Source: Agapanthus africanus
Lineage: Eukaryota; Streptophyta; Magnoliopsida; Asparagales; Amaryllidaceae
DNA length: 64,000 bases
Reading direction: 5' to 3'
NCBI GenBank assembly: GCA_030015575.1
Contig: CM057338.1
Coordinates: 307,771,827 to 307,835,826, forward strand
Shown one piece after another: positions 46,273 through 57,377 of this stretch (positions within the stretch are counted from its first letter, which is position 1; every line of letters begins with the position of its first letter). Position numbers and translations under genes: made by a program. The notes beneath the pieces are model-generated. The model made no database searches. It worked only from the letters and a program-made list of their open reading frames with translations, and was not told the DNA's origin.

Positions 46273-46705
46273 CGTGGCGAACCATCCTAGTGTGCTTTCT
46301 TTCGCGAGAACGAGAGTCGGGATCCCCACTGATGTCCTCCACCCTCCGATAAGCAGCAAGTATGGCGGACTGTTGAAAGGCCTGATGCAGGAGATCGACA
46401 AGATTGTCTCGCCGTCTCTTCGAGATTAGGTTCATCAGGTACACCGAGTGCACCTTATCCTCGGCGGCATCTAACGCCCTGAGCGGCACGCCGGTAAAGA
46501 ATAGGGGAAGCGCTTCCCAAATTGCTCCCACAATAAGCTTCAGGAGAGGGGAGCGTCGAGGAAGCAGTTGACTGTTATATGCGTCGAAGCGACTCATAAT
46601 TTCGGCACACTCGGCGTTTGTGAGTTCTCGGTTCTGAGAACGACCGAGTCGGCGGATGTCCCCGTAAGAGATAATCTCGTCGAGATCGTACATGTGGGCG
46701 TCCAT
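46273..46705 (-). pseudogene. Antisense extra gene of C, upstream copy (truncated)
   Basis: Minus strand from ATG 46705: MDAHMYDLDEIISYGDI, then NAECAEIMSRFDAYNSQLLP, PLLKLIVGAIWEALPLFF, LLHQAFQQSAILAAYRRVED. A splice-acceptor-like tttcttttacag lies 6 bases before the ATG. Same protein as 57377-56871. The copy is cut where copia F sequence begins at about 46272. I recognise no family; it does not resemble the antisense protein of A. Confidence 0.65.
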
Positions 46706-47266
46706 TACTCCTGTAAAAGAAAATCAAAAAAATTAGCAGACAGACTGATTAAGTAATTTTTGATTCAAAACAGGCGTAGGAAATTAAACTCCCTGAGAGC
46801 AATGCTCTACAGACAGGAGTGACACCCGTCAATATCAGTTATGAAAGGAGTTTAAAGAAATCCCCCGAGAACATTGAGAGCTTTGCTCTGAAAAGATGAT
46901 ATAATTCATCAAAAAATAAAATCCCGTTTTTAATCTTCAAAGATCCATGAAAAATTCTTAAGAGTTCTGCTATATGATTTAAAAGGAGCAAAGCTCCATT
47001 AATGAATCAAGAAATTATAAATAAAATTATTTTAGAGAGTAAAGGCTCTATTATTGGAACCCTAAAATGGTTCTCTTTAGATCAAAGATCTATAAAGAGC
47101 AAAGCTCTGTTAATGGATAAAACCCTGGTTTCTTAAAAGTTTTAAACTACACCTAAGTTTTAACAGAGTTTTACTCTTGAAAAGTCCTTAAAGCCTAAGA
47201 GCAATGCTCTGAATAAGAGATAATTCTCAAGGGGGTGATGAAAATCATCTAAGGGACCAAAGGACC

Positions 47267-47274
47267 TATTTATA
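47267..47274 (-). promoter_or_regulatory. Candidate antisense TATA box in LTR C (TATAAATA)
   Basis: Minus-strand CCTATAAATAGG, a near-ideal plant TATA box, about 560 bp upstream of the antisense ATG at 46705. The second LTR has the same word at about 57940. Homologous in position to TATAAGTA in LTR A (18647-18654). Confidence 0.6.
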
Positions 47275-47767
47275 GGTATTGAGAGCCGTTTCAACTTCCA
47301 AAAGATGGCGCAATGGTTGGAATTCTGCCACCGCTGCGCTCACGTCTGGGGCCACATAAGCGCAACGGTGGGGGGCATTTGTTTCCCCCAATCAGAGCAA
47401 AGCTCTGTTCAAATTCTAAGGCGGGAAATAAAGAAACGCTTCCGTTTCCCCCAATCAGAGCAAGGCTCTGTTTTAAAATTCAAATTTTAAAGAAAGCAAC
47501 GTTTCAGATAATTTGCGCTCTGCGCTGCGCGACGCGTGTCAGCGCAGGTGCGCTAGTGCAGCCGCCAACTGTGCCAGCACTAAAACTTAAATAATGAATT
47601 ATTTAATCAGAATTAAAATTCTAGAAAGAACTTTTTAATCTTATTAAAACAAAAAGATTATCTTCTGTTAAACAGAAGCCTTAGGATCAAAGATCCAACG
47701 GTGGGGAAATATCTCCAGATCAATCAGAGAAAGATCTCTGTAACTAACCTAACAAACTAATTGGCCC

Positions 47768-47777
47768 TATATAAAGG
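47768..47777 (+). promoter_or_regulatory. Candidate sense TATA box in LTR C
   Basis: TATATAAAGG in the plus orientation of element C. A second TATATAAAGG lies at 48076-48085. Equivalents in the second LTR are at 58493 and 58800. Either could start genomic RNA. Confidence 0.55.
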
Positions 47778-49439
47778 CCCCTAGACTCCAAGTCTCAGAT
47801 ATAAAAATATCCTCTAAAAACTTTGAGAAAAACTCAAAGAGAAAAAAAGCAAGCCTTTGAAGAAAGAAGATCATCTTCTTCAAGGTAAAGAATTAAATTC
47901 TTGGAAGAACAGGGATGAAAACATCTCACAAAAAGAAGAATTTCTTCTAAAAAGATAAAAGATCTAAGAACAAGATCAAGATCTTCATTGCAAAAAAAGA
48001 AAAAAAAAGATCAAAAAAGATCCAACCACAAAAAATTAAAAGAAGTAATTTACTTCATTATTAGATCTTTTGATCTATATAAAGGCACAGCCTTTTGATG
48101 AACCATTGGTTCTTGAAACTTGAGGTAGAACCTCTTTAGAACCAAAAAGATTCTTTTCTTTGATCTAAATTTGATCAAGATGCGCTCTGCGCTATTGAAC
48201 AGTGCCCTGCACTCTTAATATGCGATGTTGCGCTCTTTGGACTGACGCAAGTCACCAGAGAGCGCCACGTGTCAATCTGCGCCTTGCGCTCCTAAAAACA
48301 GAGCGCTGCTCTCTTGGATTGGCACACTGCACTAGAGCGCGCCACGTGTCAGCAGCGCACTGGCACAGCGCACTGCGCTAACAGACTTGCGCTCACCAGA
48401 GCGCGCTACGTGTCAGCAGCACATGCGCTGATGCCCTGCGCTCTTTAATTGGCGCAAAGCGCCTGACAGGCCACGTGGCGCACTGTCAGATTATTAAATG
48501 CTGTGCATTATTAAGAAAGGGCAGGGCCCAATTAAAAGGCCTAACAGGCCAAATATAAATGCTGTGCATTATTAAAAAAAGGGGGGCAGAGCCTAAATAA
48601 AGGTCTAACAGACCAAAAATGAATGCTATGCATTATAAAAGGGCAGAGCCCAAATAAATTCTCAACAGCCCATATGTTCTAACAGACTTTAGTCCCAAAT
48701 TGGACTATAGATCTCCCAACCAACATTGGTTTAAGGGTACATCTCTGAACTCCTCTGATATTTGTCGTTATAATCCTTCAACGTCTTCAGAAAGGTGACG
48801 GGTCCCGACAGCCATACACTCCACGGACTACAATGGACCACCATGTCCCTAAACTGGCAATTTACCGAAATGTTCCTCAACTAAACAATAGAGCCCAAAT
48901 GCTCTCTTGTCGGATCTAAATGACCCTGTTAAGTTGATCTTAGTCTGGAAATTCGACTAACGTATCCTTAACAAACGTTTAAGTTGATCTTAGTCTCAAA
49001 TAAGGCTAACGTATCCTTAAACCAAAACCCCAAATCAAAATCTAAGAAAATACGGATTTGGACTAATCCACGTCCTACGGGTGACAACATAAATTAGTCT
49101 CCGTATACAATCCACGGGCAACCACAAACAAAAAAAACACCTACGACACGAAGTGACCATCTGGAGAAGGAGAAAGTTGTTACCGCGATGCGGTAGCGTA
49201 ATTAACTGCAGGGGCTTGCGCCTGCAGGGAAGAGCGTCCCCACAATCAAAAACCCCTCGAACGAGGGGGAATCTGACGAAGTCTGCTACATCGGCCATAT
49301 CCGTTTAAACCTTCGATACACGTTGCCATAAATCAACTTGGCATCTTCGGAGAGGTGGACGGATTGCACCTATTAGCATCTGCCCCGAATCTCAGGCAAG
49401 ACGTCCCTGTCGCCCCGTCCTTCGGAGGGGAACAGATTC

Positions 49440-49457
49440 TGGCACGCCCGGTGGGAC
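49440..49457 (+). promoter_or_regulatory. Primer binding site of element C
   Basis: tggcacgcccggtgggac, five bases after the LTR end at 49434. Identical to that of A. Confidence 0.8.
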
Positions 49458-49583
49458 CTTTTCCTCTTTCCACTCCACACTTCGTGTGTCGTGTTCGCGA
49501 ACAAATCGCGGTTTGCTGTGGTTGCCTGTGGATTCGAGGTACTTAGATTTGGTGTCTTGCTCCGTGCAGAAAACAGAAGATCA

Positions 49584-52500
49584 ATGGCTTCAAACTGCAC
49601 TAACTGCAACTGCAACTCTCGCTCTGTCCTTGCTGGAGGAGTGACTTATGGGCCCCAAGCGACCTCTCTTTTCAAGATGCCAGTGGAGCAGGTAACTCAA
49701 GCCACCACTGGACTATTCTTCGGGACCATACTCCTACCCATGAGCTTCAACGCCCCTGTACCGTCATAAGAAGCTCCCAAGAAGTCGGTATTCGATCGGC
49801 TTACAACTACCGCGGCCCCTCTCAACAGGTCGCCCAACTTCCACTGCCTCGGTTTTTAACAGACTAGGCCAAAGCTCCAACGGGCCCATGAAGAAGCATG
49901 CAATACTACAAGGCGTTATCCCGAAGTAGATAGCCATCCCTGCTCCCGTTCCAGGCGAAATCACCAAGGTTGCTTCCCCTACTCGGAAGTCTGCTTTTGA
50001 TAGGTTGGCCGTCCCCATTCAACGGACGTCGGTCTTTAAAAGGCTGATACCAGCAAATTTTGACCAACACAGGGGGCACGAGGAGGTCACCCCTACGGCT
50101 AAACCAACTCCAATCGCACGACATGCCTGCCTTCGTCACTGGCGCCGGGTAAGGAAAGCTGGGGATAACTCCCCTTCTAGGATAACTCCGCCAGCTCCGA
50201 TGGTGGAAATCAATACTGCTGTTCCGACTGGGAATAGCTTTGAACCGCTAAGAAGGGTGCGCAAAAACTCGCCAACTGCCGTATCGAAAAGATCTCCTAC
50301 ACCTGTGGATAATGCCCCAAAGGTAAAGCTAGAGCAGCCACCTCAACGGCTGTCCTCTGAAATTTACAAAGTCCGGCATCAAGTCCAAGACTCCGTAATG
50401 GATCAAGACTATCTCCGCCGACGGAAAAAGATGAAGGTTCGGCAGGAGAAGGACTACTCTGTCAAGCCAGAAAAAGCAACAGCTGGCTGGGTGCCCACTG
50501 CAACGGCTCCCTCAACGTCAATCACTCAAAATAAAAGGAGGCCGCAAAAAGCCCCTGTGAACATGGTGAACCGTAAAAGCGCTGAGCACAAACGCCCCAA
50601 GTCTGGGGGCATAGTGGTGCATACTGTTTATATGGCATCCGGTAAAGAGGATAGCCGCGCTTCGATGGGTCACCGACCGTGACAAAAGCCCAGGAGCAGC
50701 AATAGAAGCTTCAGGAAATGCTGACACAAATGGCCGCACTCACCGGGCCAAAAGAAAGCCTGAAGGCATCATCAGAACAACGTCACGAACAAGAAACTGA
50801 CGCTGACTTCCTATGCAGAGTCCTCGAAAAGAAGGATAGAGAAGCAGCGGAACAAGCGGCTAATATAAAGCAAATGGCTCTTCTGTTCCAAGACATGGTT
50901 GGAATGATGTTATAGCCAGATCCTCCAGCTGAAGGTCCTCCAATTATCCTCGAAAACGACAGAGGAGAAACATCAAATCCACCTCCGGCCCTTTCAGCAG
51001 CCAAGGAGGAAACCATTTCCAAAGCTGCACTAGACGACTATATAGCTCAGCAGATACAAGTTCATTAGGCGAATGAAGCGGCTGGGCAAATTGTTAGAAC
51101 CGGACGACCCTATCCGGGCTGGTATGACCAAATCAGTTACCCGCCGGGATATACGATCCCTAAGTTCCACGTATATAAAGGGACAGGGAATCCACATCAG
51201 CATGTCGCTCAATTCAGGGCCTTATGCGGCAACACTGGAGGCGATGACAAACTGTTGCTTCGACAATTCGTTGGCAGCTTAGCGGAAATGGCCTTTGAAT
51301 GGTATTTGGAGCTACCTAACGACTCTGTCAAAACATTTGCGGAGATGGAACTACTGTTTACACAAAGATTTGCAAGCGCCAGTGAGCGCACCCCAATCAC
51401 CGCATTGATCAACGCCAGGGTAAGGCCAGACGAAACGTGGGTTCAATACGCAATACGGTGGCGAAACTTATGGTCGAAGTGCGAACAACGCATCGAAGAA
51501 GCACCTGCGGTAGGCATGTTCGTGGGCACTCTTGATTCTCAAGCAACCATCTCTCAATTCATAATGTTCTTCAAGCCAACTACTTTCCAGGCCTTGATCG
51601 ACAAGTTGGACCAAATGGATCAGATGGGACATAAACCGTCCCCTCCAAAGCCAGACTCTCAAAATGAGAAAGGAAAAGGGAAAGCGATCGTCATCGCCAA
51701 TACTCAACGACAGCCGAGCAACTCAAAACCGGTTGTTCGCCAAAACAACGTGCGCCCACGCCCATCCCTTGAGGAGAGACTGGGACGTCCTTATTCGTTT
51801 CCTCAGAATAAAACAAGGAGACTATTCGAGCTAGCAGTGCGCAATAGACTCATCAATCTGTCGAATCCAAAACGTCCGTTGCAGCCAGGCGATGTCAACG
51901 ATCTTAATTACTGCCCTTACCACCAAGCGGTAAGCCATCCAATCGAAGATTGCTTCGTCTTTAAGGGATGGATCGAGGATCAATACCTACAAGGCAAGTT
52001 TGCGCTGTCCGAGAAGTGGAAGGGAAACCCACCGCAGCCGCACACTCTTTAAAAGGCGGACACACCGGGGCCAACGTGTTCTTTTGTTGAAGAAGCTCCA
52101 TGGGAGGTCATACTGTCAGCCAAAACCACAAAGATGCTGAATGATCTTCATACATGCCCGGCGGTCAGATGGAAGAACCCGCTAGAACCCCAGATCGTCG
52201 AAGGGATGCTAAAGCCGCACCCAACTCCAAAGATCAGTGGTGATAGCCAAAGCTCGCACATCCAGCCGTCGAAATCTTCGAAAAAGAAGAAGAAATCCAA
52301 AAAGCCCGTGAAGCCCGATGACAAACGCACGGACCTGCAAAAACATATTGACGCGCTGGAAGAATATAATCAGAAGGCGCGGACCCCAGTCACACTCCAA
52401 GAATTCCTCAACCACGTCCTTGAGGACGGAAGTGATGACAATGAAGAAGACTCGTCAGATGAACCCGAGGATTATGTGGCAATCTGCCATATGATCTCTC

Positions 52501-53155
52501 ACTCGTTAATAAACGGTGAAGAAGCTCCTGACACAAAGAAATTGGGGGCAGATCCTGAGCCAGAACTTCTAGGACCATCATACGAAATGATTGACGTATT
52601 CCTGAACGAAGCCCGTCTAAAAAGCAAAGTTGATCGAGAGCGCAAGATGACCATATTTGAAAAGGCCAAACGCCGGCGACTGGACAAAAGGGTCGACTCC
52701 CACCAGATCAAAGTACATCCGCCGCAAATAAAAGCAGCATCAAGAAAAGGAATCAATTCACTCGGGCCCTGGCAATAGGAATGAAGTTGCCTTCTCTCAA
52801 AGGAAATTCCCCTGTCAATATACGTCTTGATGAAGCGGACATACATCCTAACTTCTGCCTATACCATCAGAGGATTGCACACCCTACCGAGGAGTGCATA
52901 GCCTTTAAAAACTGGTGGCAGGGATATGTTGCCCATCGACAACACGTTCAACGAGTGAAGCGCAAGGCTCGTCGGGAACAGAAAAGCACGACAGATGAGC
53001 GCAAAAGAGCCGCCGACAACTGTCACTTAGTCGACACCAAGGGATTGCAAGTTATCACCTTTGGAAGCGACTCTGATGAAGGAATCGCCCTCGGCCCTCT
53101 CTTCAAGGAATCCACCTCCGGCACAAAACATGCGAAGATTTGCGACAAAATCTAG
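49584..53155 (+). pseudogene. gag: gag region of element C
   Basis: Starts MASNCTNCNCNSRSVLAGG at 49584. Continues with basic, Pro-rich sequence (50005-50680), a coiled-coil-like QEMLTQMAALTGPKESLKAS near 50715, then the plant retrotransposon gag core with LLRQFVGSLAEMAFEWYLEL near 51255, INARVRPDETWVQYAIRWRN near 51410 and FFKPTTFQALIDKL near 51565. Two C-x2-H-x4-H-x4-C knuckle variants follow: YCPYHQAVSHPIEDCFVFK near 51910 and FCLYHQRIAHPTEECIAFK near 52855. The region is long for a gag (about 3.6 kb) and has a few breaks. It would build the particle; pol is absent here. Confidence 0.88.
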
Positions 53156-53235
53156 CTGCGTAATCGTACGTTGACCAATGACCGAAACGTCGTTAAACTA
53201 CTACCAACCCGCGGCATCCCCAGGCTGACGTGGTA
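53156..53235. other. Junction after gag of C
   Basis: Non-coding sequence between gag and the 3' repeat region. No pol domain is recognised. Confidence 0.5.
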
Positions 53236-53239
53236 AAGA

Positions 53240-53520
53240 AAAAGGGGGTACGTCCACAAGCAAGAGAGGCACGGATGAAAACCCGAAACGGCTCCGTGAG
53301 TAAAAACAGTAGGGCTACCGGCGAGTGCTTGTGAAAACCCGAAAGGGTGCGACCTCGTTATACAAAAAGAATAAAAAAAAAGAGAGAATAAAAGAAAACG
53401 GTATGTCCATAAGCAAAGGGGGCACGGATAAAAACCCGAAAGGGCTCCGTGAGTAAAAACAGCAGGACTACCGGCGAGTGTTTGTGAAAACCTGAAAGGG
53501 CGCAACCTCGTTAAAGGACA
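53240..53520. repeat. ~122-bp hairpin repeat of C, about two units (inverted relative to A)
   Basis: cacggatgaaaacccgaaac, ctccgtgagtaaaaacag and ggctaccggcgagtgcttgt, then the same again at about 53410-53510. Counterpart of 26141-26505 in A. Confidence 0.8.
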
Positions 53521-54060
53521 CTTACAGGGTCCTCTCGACCTTGTAAGGAGAAACCAGCCGCGTGAGATCCTTACGACTCACAAGGGAGAAACATACTTAG
53601 GGATCCCCACGATTCCTAAGGAGAAATTACACTTGCGAGATCCTCACGACTCGTAAGGAGAACTCTCTTATGGGACCCTCACGGCTCATAAGATTTGAAA
53701 GTCTTAACTTATAGAGACCTGAACCTGCTCTTAAGCAGCCACTACAACCTCTAATTTTGCCCTACAAGTGGCTCAATACTGACCCTTGTATACAATCCAC
53801 GGGCGTGAATAAACATTTCCCTAACCAAGTCCCACCCGTGACTAGGGATATGTCCATATGGTGAATGACCTTTGTAAGTCCTCTCGACTTATAAGGAGAA
53901 AACCCTTTGGTAAGATCCTTACGACTTACAGGGGAATATACACTTAGGAATCCTCACGATTCCTAAGGAAAAAACACACCTGCGAGATCCTCATGACTCG
54001 CAGGGAGAAATACCTTTATGAGACCTTTACGGATCATAAAGTCAAAAGCCTTAGTCGACA
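53505..54060. repeat. Two five-hairpin cassettes in the 3' region of C
   Basis: First set, 53510-53700: CTTACAGGGT/ACCTTGTAAG, GTGAG/CTCAC, CTTAGGGAT/ATTCCTAAG, CTTGCGAG/CTCGTAAG, CTTATGGG/CTCATAAG. Second set, 53868-54050: GTAAGT/ACTTAT, GTAAG/CTTAC, CTTAGGAAT/ATTCCTAAG, CCTGCGAG/CTCGCAGG, CTTTATGA/TCATAAAG. Differences are mostly G-U or paired changes. The module gtatacaatccac (53788-53800) separates the sets. Confidence 0.82.
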
Positions 54061-54600
54061 GGATCCTAACCCTGTTTGCTAAGCCACCTTTGTTCGACAT
54101 CGACAAAGGCAAATGATGATTCGCTTCTGGCAATATCCCAGTTGTAGCGATGCTGATGCCTAAATCGGTATCAAATTCCAAGTCCTTTCATGGCAAATGA
54201 TGATTCTCTCCTGGCAATATTCCAGTCGTAGCGATGCTGATGCTAAGATTGGCATCAGATTCCAAGTTCCACACTCGCGATAAAAAAATCAGCGAGCCAA
54301 AAATGCATATGAAATAGTCGAAATGATGGGGCAACTTGCAACGAAATCAGCAAGTAAAAATGTATTCATACAAAAACAGCCGAAATGATTGGGCAACTCG
54401 CAATAAAAAGCAGCGAGTAAAATTAAAAAAACAGCCGAAATGATTGGGCAACTCGCAATAAAAAGCAGCGAGTAGAAAGAAAATAGCCGAAATGATTGGG
54501 CACCGCGAAAAATAGCCGAAATGATTGGGCAATCGCAATCTTCGCGATATAAAAAGCTGAAATGATAGAGCATCGTGGAAAGAACAAAAAAATGATGAAA
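54061..54600. repeat. catcagcatcgct and ccgaaatgattgggca repeat blocks of C
   Basis: Two inverted units of the B/A 84-bp-type module (54110-54270), then about six copies of gccgaaatgattgggca with gcgagtaaaa and gcaataaaaagc between them (54290-54560). Counterparts of 25553-25700 and 25250-25490 in A. Confidence 0.78.
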
Positions 54601-54639
54601 GAAAGTAAAACTTTTTGCCCTAAAGGTGATATCACATCA

Positions 54640-56050
54640 ATCTCTGTATACAATCCAGGGGCGCAAACAGAGAACGAATCACACCTTCCTTCCCCAGGCT
54701 TCATTAGAAAGCAAAGACAAATCTCGACGGTTCATAGACAACCTAGAGACAACCTCAACATTTGTCGCAATATTGCAGACACAATGTCAACAAACAAAGC
54801 AAAAGAAGATCCGTAGTTTCAGGGTCTCGACGTCGATATCGACAACTTAGAGATCACCAAAGGCGTTTCTCCTCACTCCAACCAGATACAGATATAACGT
54901 CAACAACCGACCTCAGAGTCGCAACGAAACGGAGCCACGGCATAGTCCCTAGTTCCAAATCTTAATGGCAATATCTACAGCCTAAGAATCAGCAACGGCG
55001 TTCCTTCGCAGTACAGCAGGATGCAGATGCAACATCAACGAAAGACCCCATGGTCGAAACAATGCGGAGTGACGGCAAAATCCTAGCTCCACCTCAACAT
55101 TCGTCTCGATATAGCAGACGAGATGTCAACAACGGCATTCCTTCGCAGTCCAGCAGGATGCAGATATAACGTTAACAAAAGACCTCACGGACGAAACAAA
55201 GCAAAGCGACGGCAAAATCCCAGCTTCACCTCAACATTCGTCTCGATACAGCAGACGAGATGTCAACAACGGCGTGCCTTCGCAGTCCAACATGATGCAG
55301 ATACAACGCTAACAAAAGACCTTACGGTCGAAACAAAGCGAACCGACGGCGAAATCCCAGCTCCACCTCAGCATTCGTCTCGATACAGCAGACGCAATAT
55401 CAACAACGGCGTTCCTTCGCAGTCCAGTAGGATGCATATACAACATCAACAACCCAAGATTCAAACAACGGAGCCACGGCAAAGTCCCTATTTCCAGGTC
55501 CTAACGGTTCACAGGCAACCTAGGAACCACCTCGACGTTCGTCTCTACACAATAGACGAAATGTCACTACAGCGTCCTTCCTCCAACAGGATTCAGACAC
55601 ACCACAGCAAGCGAAGCGAAGGCCAAATTCCTAGCTTCAGGGTCTTGACGGTAACTTATATAAAATCTGAAAGACTTCCAAAGATCATCTCACCCCAGCG
55701 TAGAGTGATCACCACCTCGACGTTCGTCTCGATACAGTAGACGCGATGTCACCCCAGCGTTCTTACCCCATCAATATGCAGACGCGACAACAACAACGGA
55801 GCCACGGCAAAATCCCTAGTTCTAAACCTCGACGGTTCACCAGCAGCCTAGAAACAACCGCGACACTCGTCTCGATACAGCAGACGCAATGCCATCAGAC
55901 GAAGCAAAGGCCAAATTCGTAGCTTCAGGGTCTTGACGGTAACTCATATAAAACCTGAAAGACTACCGGAGATCATCCCACACCAGCTCTGAGTGGTTAT
56001 GACTCATCGGGGCTCTCCAAAATGATCCTAACCTCAAGTAAAAAGCGGCA
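54640..56050. repeat. ~137-bp tandem repeat array of C
   Basis: agacgagatgtcaac-type words at 55116, 55253 and 55390 show a 137-bp spacing. Each unit has caacggcgttccttcgcagt, ccagcaggatgcagata and gacggcaaaatcccagctcc. Flanking units are longer and include ggttcacaggcaacctag, as in the 172-bp array of A. Begins after a gtatacaatcc module (54646-54656). Confidence 0.78.
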
Positions 56051-56455
56051 TGGCAAAATTCCCAACGCTTGCTCTTTCGACGGTCAAACTGCCTAGGAGG
56101 GTTGCTTGAAGACGTCTTGTCCAGCCTCCGAAGGGATCATAGACACGACAATCGCAAGGCTACTCGAACAGCAAGATTGCCTATCGAGGAATACATCAGC
56201 CAATGCGACGGTACAACGGACAAAACCCTAGTACCACAGACTCTAACGGACCTCTGTCGTAAAGAGCAGAGGTTAACTGTGACGTTAGGATATCCTTGCG
56301 AGAAATGCTCGATTCGCCTCGACTCGTGAGGTAAAGCCTTAGGCGGCGGGGATTAAAAAACCTGTTTCCTGAGCACTGGGGTCCTACAAGTCGGTCCAAA
56401 ACGGACTCTTGCATACTATTCACGGACCACACTCTCCAAAGTCGAATCTCGACAA
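56051..56455. other. Spacer of C with similarity to the A region at 24215-24480
   Basis: Inverted counterpart of A 24215-24480 (cgacggtcaaactgcctagg, gtactacagactctaacgga type words). No gene. A degraded gtatac module (catactattcacgg) lies near 56410. Confidence 0.5.
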
Positions 56456-56459
56456 GGAG

Positions 56460-56650
56460 GGAAACAACCACTTACGAGTCCTCTCGACTTGTAAGAGGGA
56501 AAATTCTCTAGTGAGATCCTTACGACTCTCAAGAGAAAACACACTTAGGAGTCCTCACGACCCCTAAGGAGAAAATACACCTACGAGATCCTCTCGACTC
56601 GTAGGGAGAAAAGTCTTTATGAGACCCTCACGGTTCATAAAGTTGAAAAG
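56460..56650. repeat. Third five-hairpin cassette of C
   Basis: CTTACGAGT/ACTTGTAAG, GTGAG/CTCTC (weak), CTTAGGAGT/ACCCCTAAG (one mismatch), CCTACGAG/CTCGTAGG, CTTTATGA/TCATAAAG. Same order as the other sets. Confidence 0.8.
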
Positions 56651-56870
56651 CCTCAGGTAGCATATCTGAACCTGCTTCCTAAGCCATCGCTACTCCCCAA
56701 AGTATTCAAGATGGAATGTTCTATATCACCTACAGGCTATACTTACTTAAGGAATATGCCAATAACAAAGCAGAAAGTGAAAGGAAGGAGGCAAAAGATT
56801 TGTCATTCATACTTGGAAAATTCTTACATCAATAAAGACAATAAACAAAAACAGCATTGTTGAAATGCTA
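56651..56870. other. Spacer before the antisense gene of C
   Basis: Non-coding. Likely the 3' end of the antisense transcript. Nothing definite seen. Confidence 0.4.
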
Positions 56871-57377
56871 TTACAATGGCAAAACCTCAAATCCAGGACA
56901 TGGATTGAGGAACTCGAAAGTGACCTTGTCCAGGACTTTCCAAGCCTGGTGAACCATCCTAGTGTGCTTTCTTTCGCGAGCACGAGCGTCAGGATCCCCA
57001 CTGATGTCCTCCACCCTCCGATAAGCAGCAAGTATGGCGGACTGTTGAAAGGCCTGATGCAGGAGATTGACAAGATTGTCTCGCCGTCTCTTCGAGATTA
57101 GGTTCATCAGGTACACCGAGTGCACCTTATCTTCGGCGGCATCTAACGCCCTGAGCGGCACGCCGGTAAAGAATAGGGGAAGCGCTTCCTAAATTGCTCC
57201 CACAATAAGCTTCAGGAGAGGGGAGCGTCGAGGAAGCAGTTGACCGTTATATGCGTCGAAGCGACTCATAATTTCGGCACACTCGGCGTTTGTGAGTTCT
57301 CGGTTCTGAGAACGGCCGAGTCGGCGAATGTCCCCGTAAGAGATAATCTCGTCGAGATCGTATATGTGGGCGTCCAT
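56871..57377 (-). pseudogene. Antisense extra gene of element C, unrecognised protein
   Basis: Minus strand from ATG 57377: MDAHIYDLDEIISYGDIRRL, then NAECAEIMSRFDAYNGQLLP, LKLIVGAI, VPLRALDAAEDKVHSVYLM, NLLHQAFQQSAILAAYRRVE, ERKHTRMVHQAWKVLDKV. About 165 codons, charged and probably helical, no membrane segment. Preceded by splice-acceptor-like tttcttttacag and, in the LTR, by TATAAATA. The position matches the antisense gene of A, but the protein is different. It may be one of the extra ORF types of the Tat lineage. Not intact. Confidence 0.65.

Larger units (their letters stand above)
46860..48680. repeat. Hairpin chain in LTR C (first copy)
   Basis: Examples with 3-nt loops: AGAGCTTTGCTCT (46877-46889), GGAGCAAAGCTCC (46985-46997), AGATCAAAGATCT (47079-47091), CTTCTGTTAAACAGAAG (47662-47678), GAACCATTGGTTC (48100-48112), AATGCTGTGCATT (48497-48509), GGCCTAACAGGCC (48538-48550). 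Also GATGAAAATCATC, AAAGGCACAGCCTTT, GAGGTAGAACCTC, GGTCTAACAGACC and AATGCTATGCATT. Arms are all different. Confidence 0.92.
46820..49434 (+). repeat. 5' LTR of element C (shared with the upstream partial copy)
   Basis: Starts tgacacccgtcaat and ends ggaggggaaca. Contains an antisense TATA box (47267-47274), two sense TATA boxes (TATATAAAGG at 47768-47777 and 48076-48085), a hairpin chain (46820-48680), a GC-rich block with CACGTGTCAG repeats (48180-48490) and gtatacaatccac (49103-49115). Its end portion is the inverted counterpart of the start of LTR A. Confidence 0.9.

Noticed and set aside
48180-48490. CpG-island-like promoter of a host gene
   Set aside because: The GC-rich block is part of the LTR of C, is repeated at 58900-59200, and no host exon follows.
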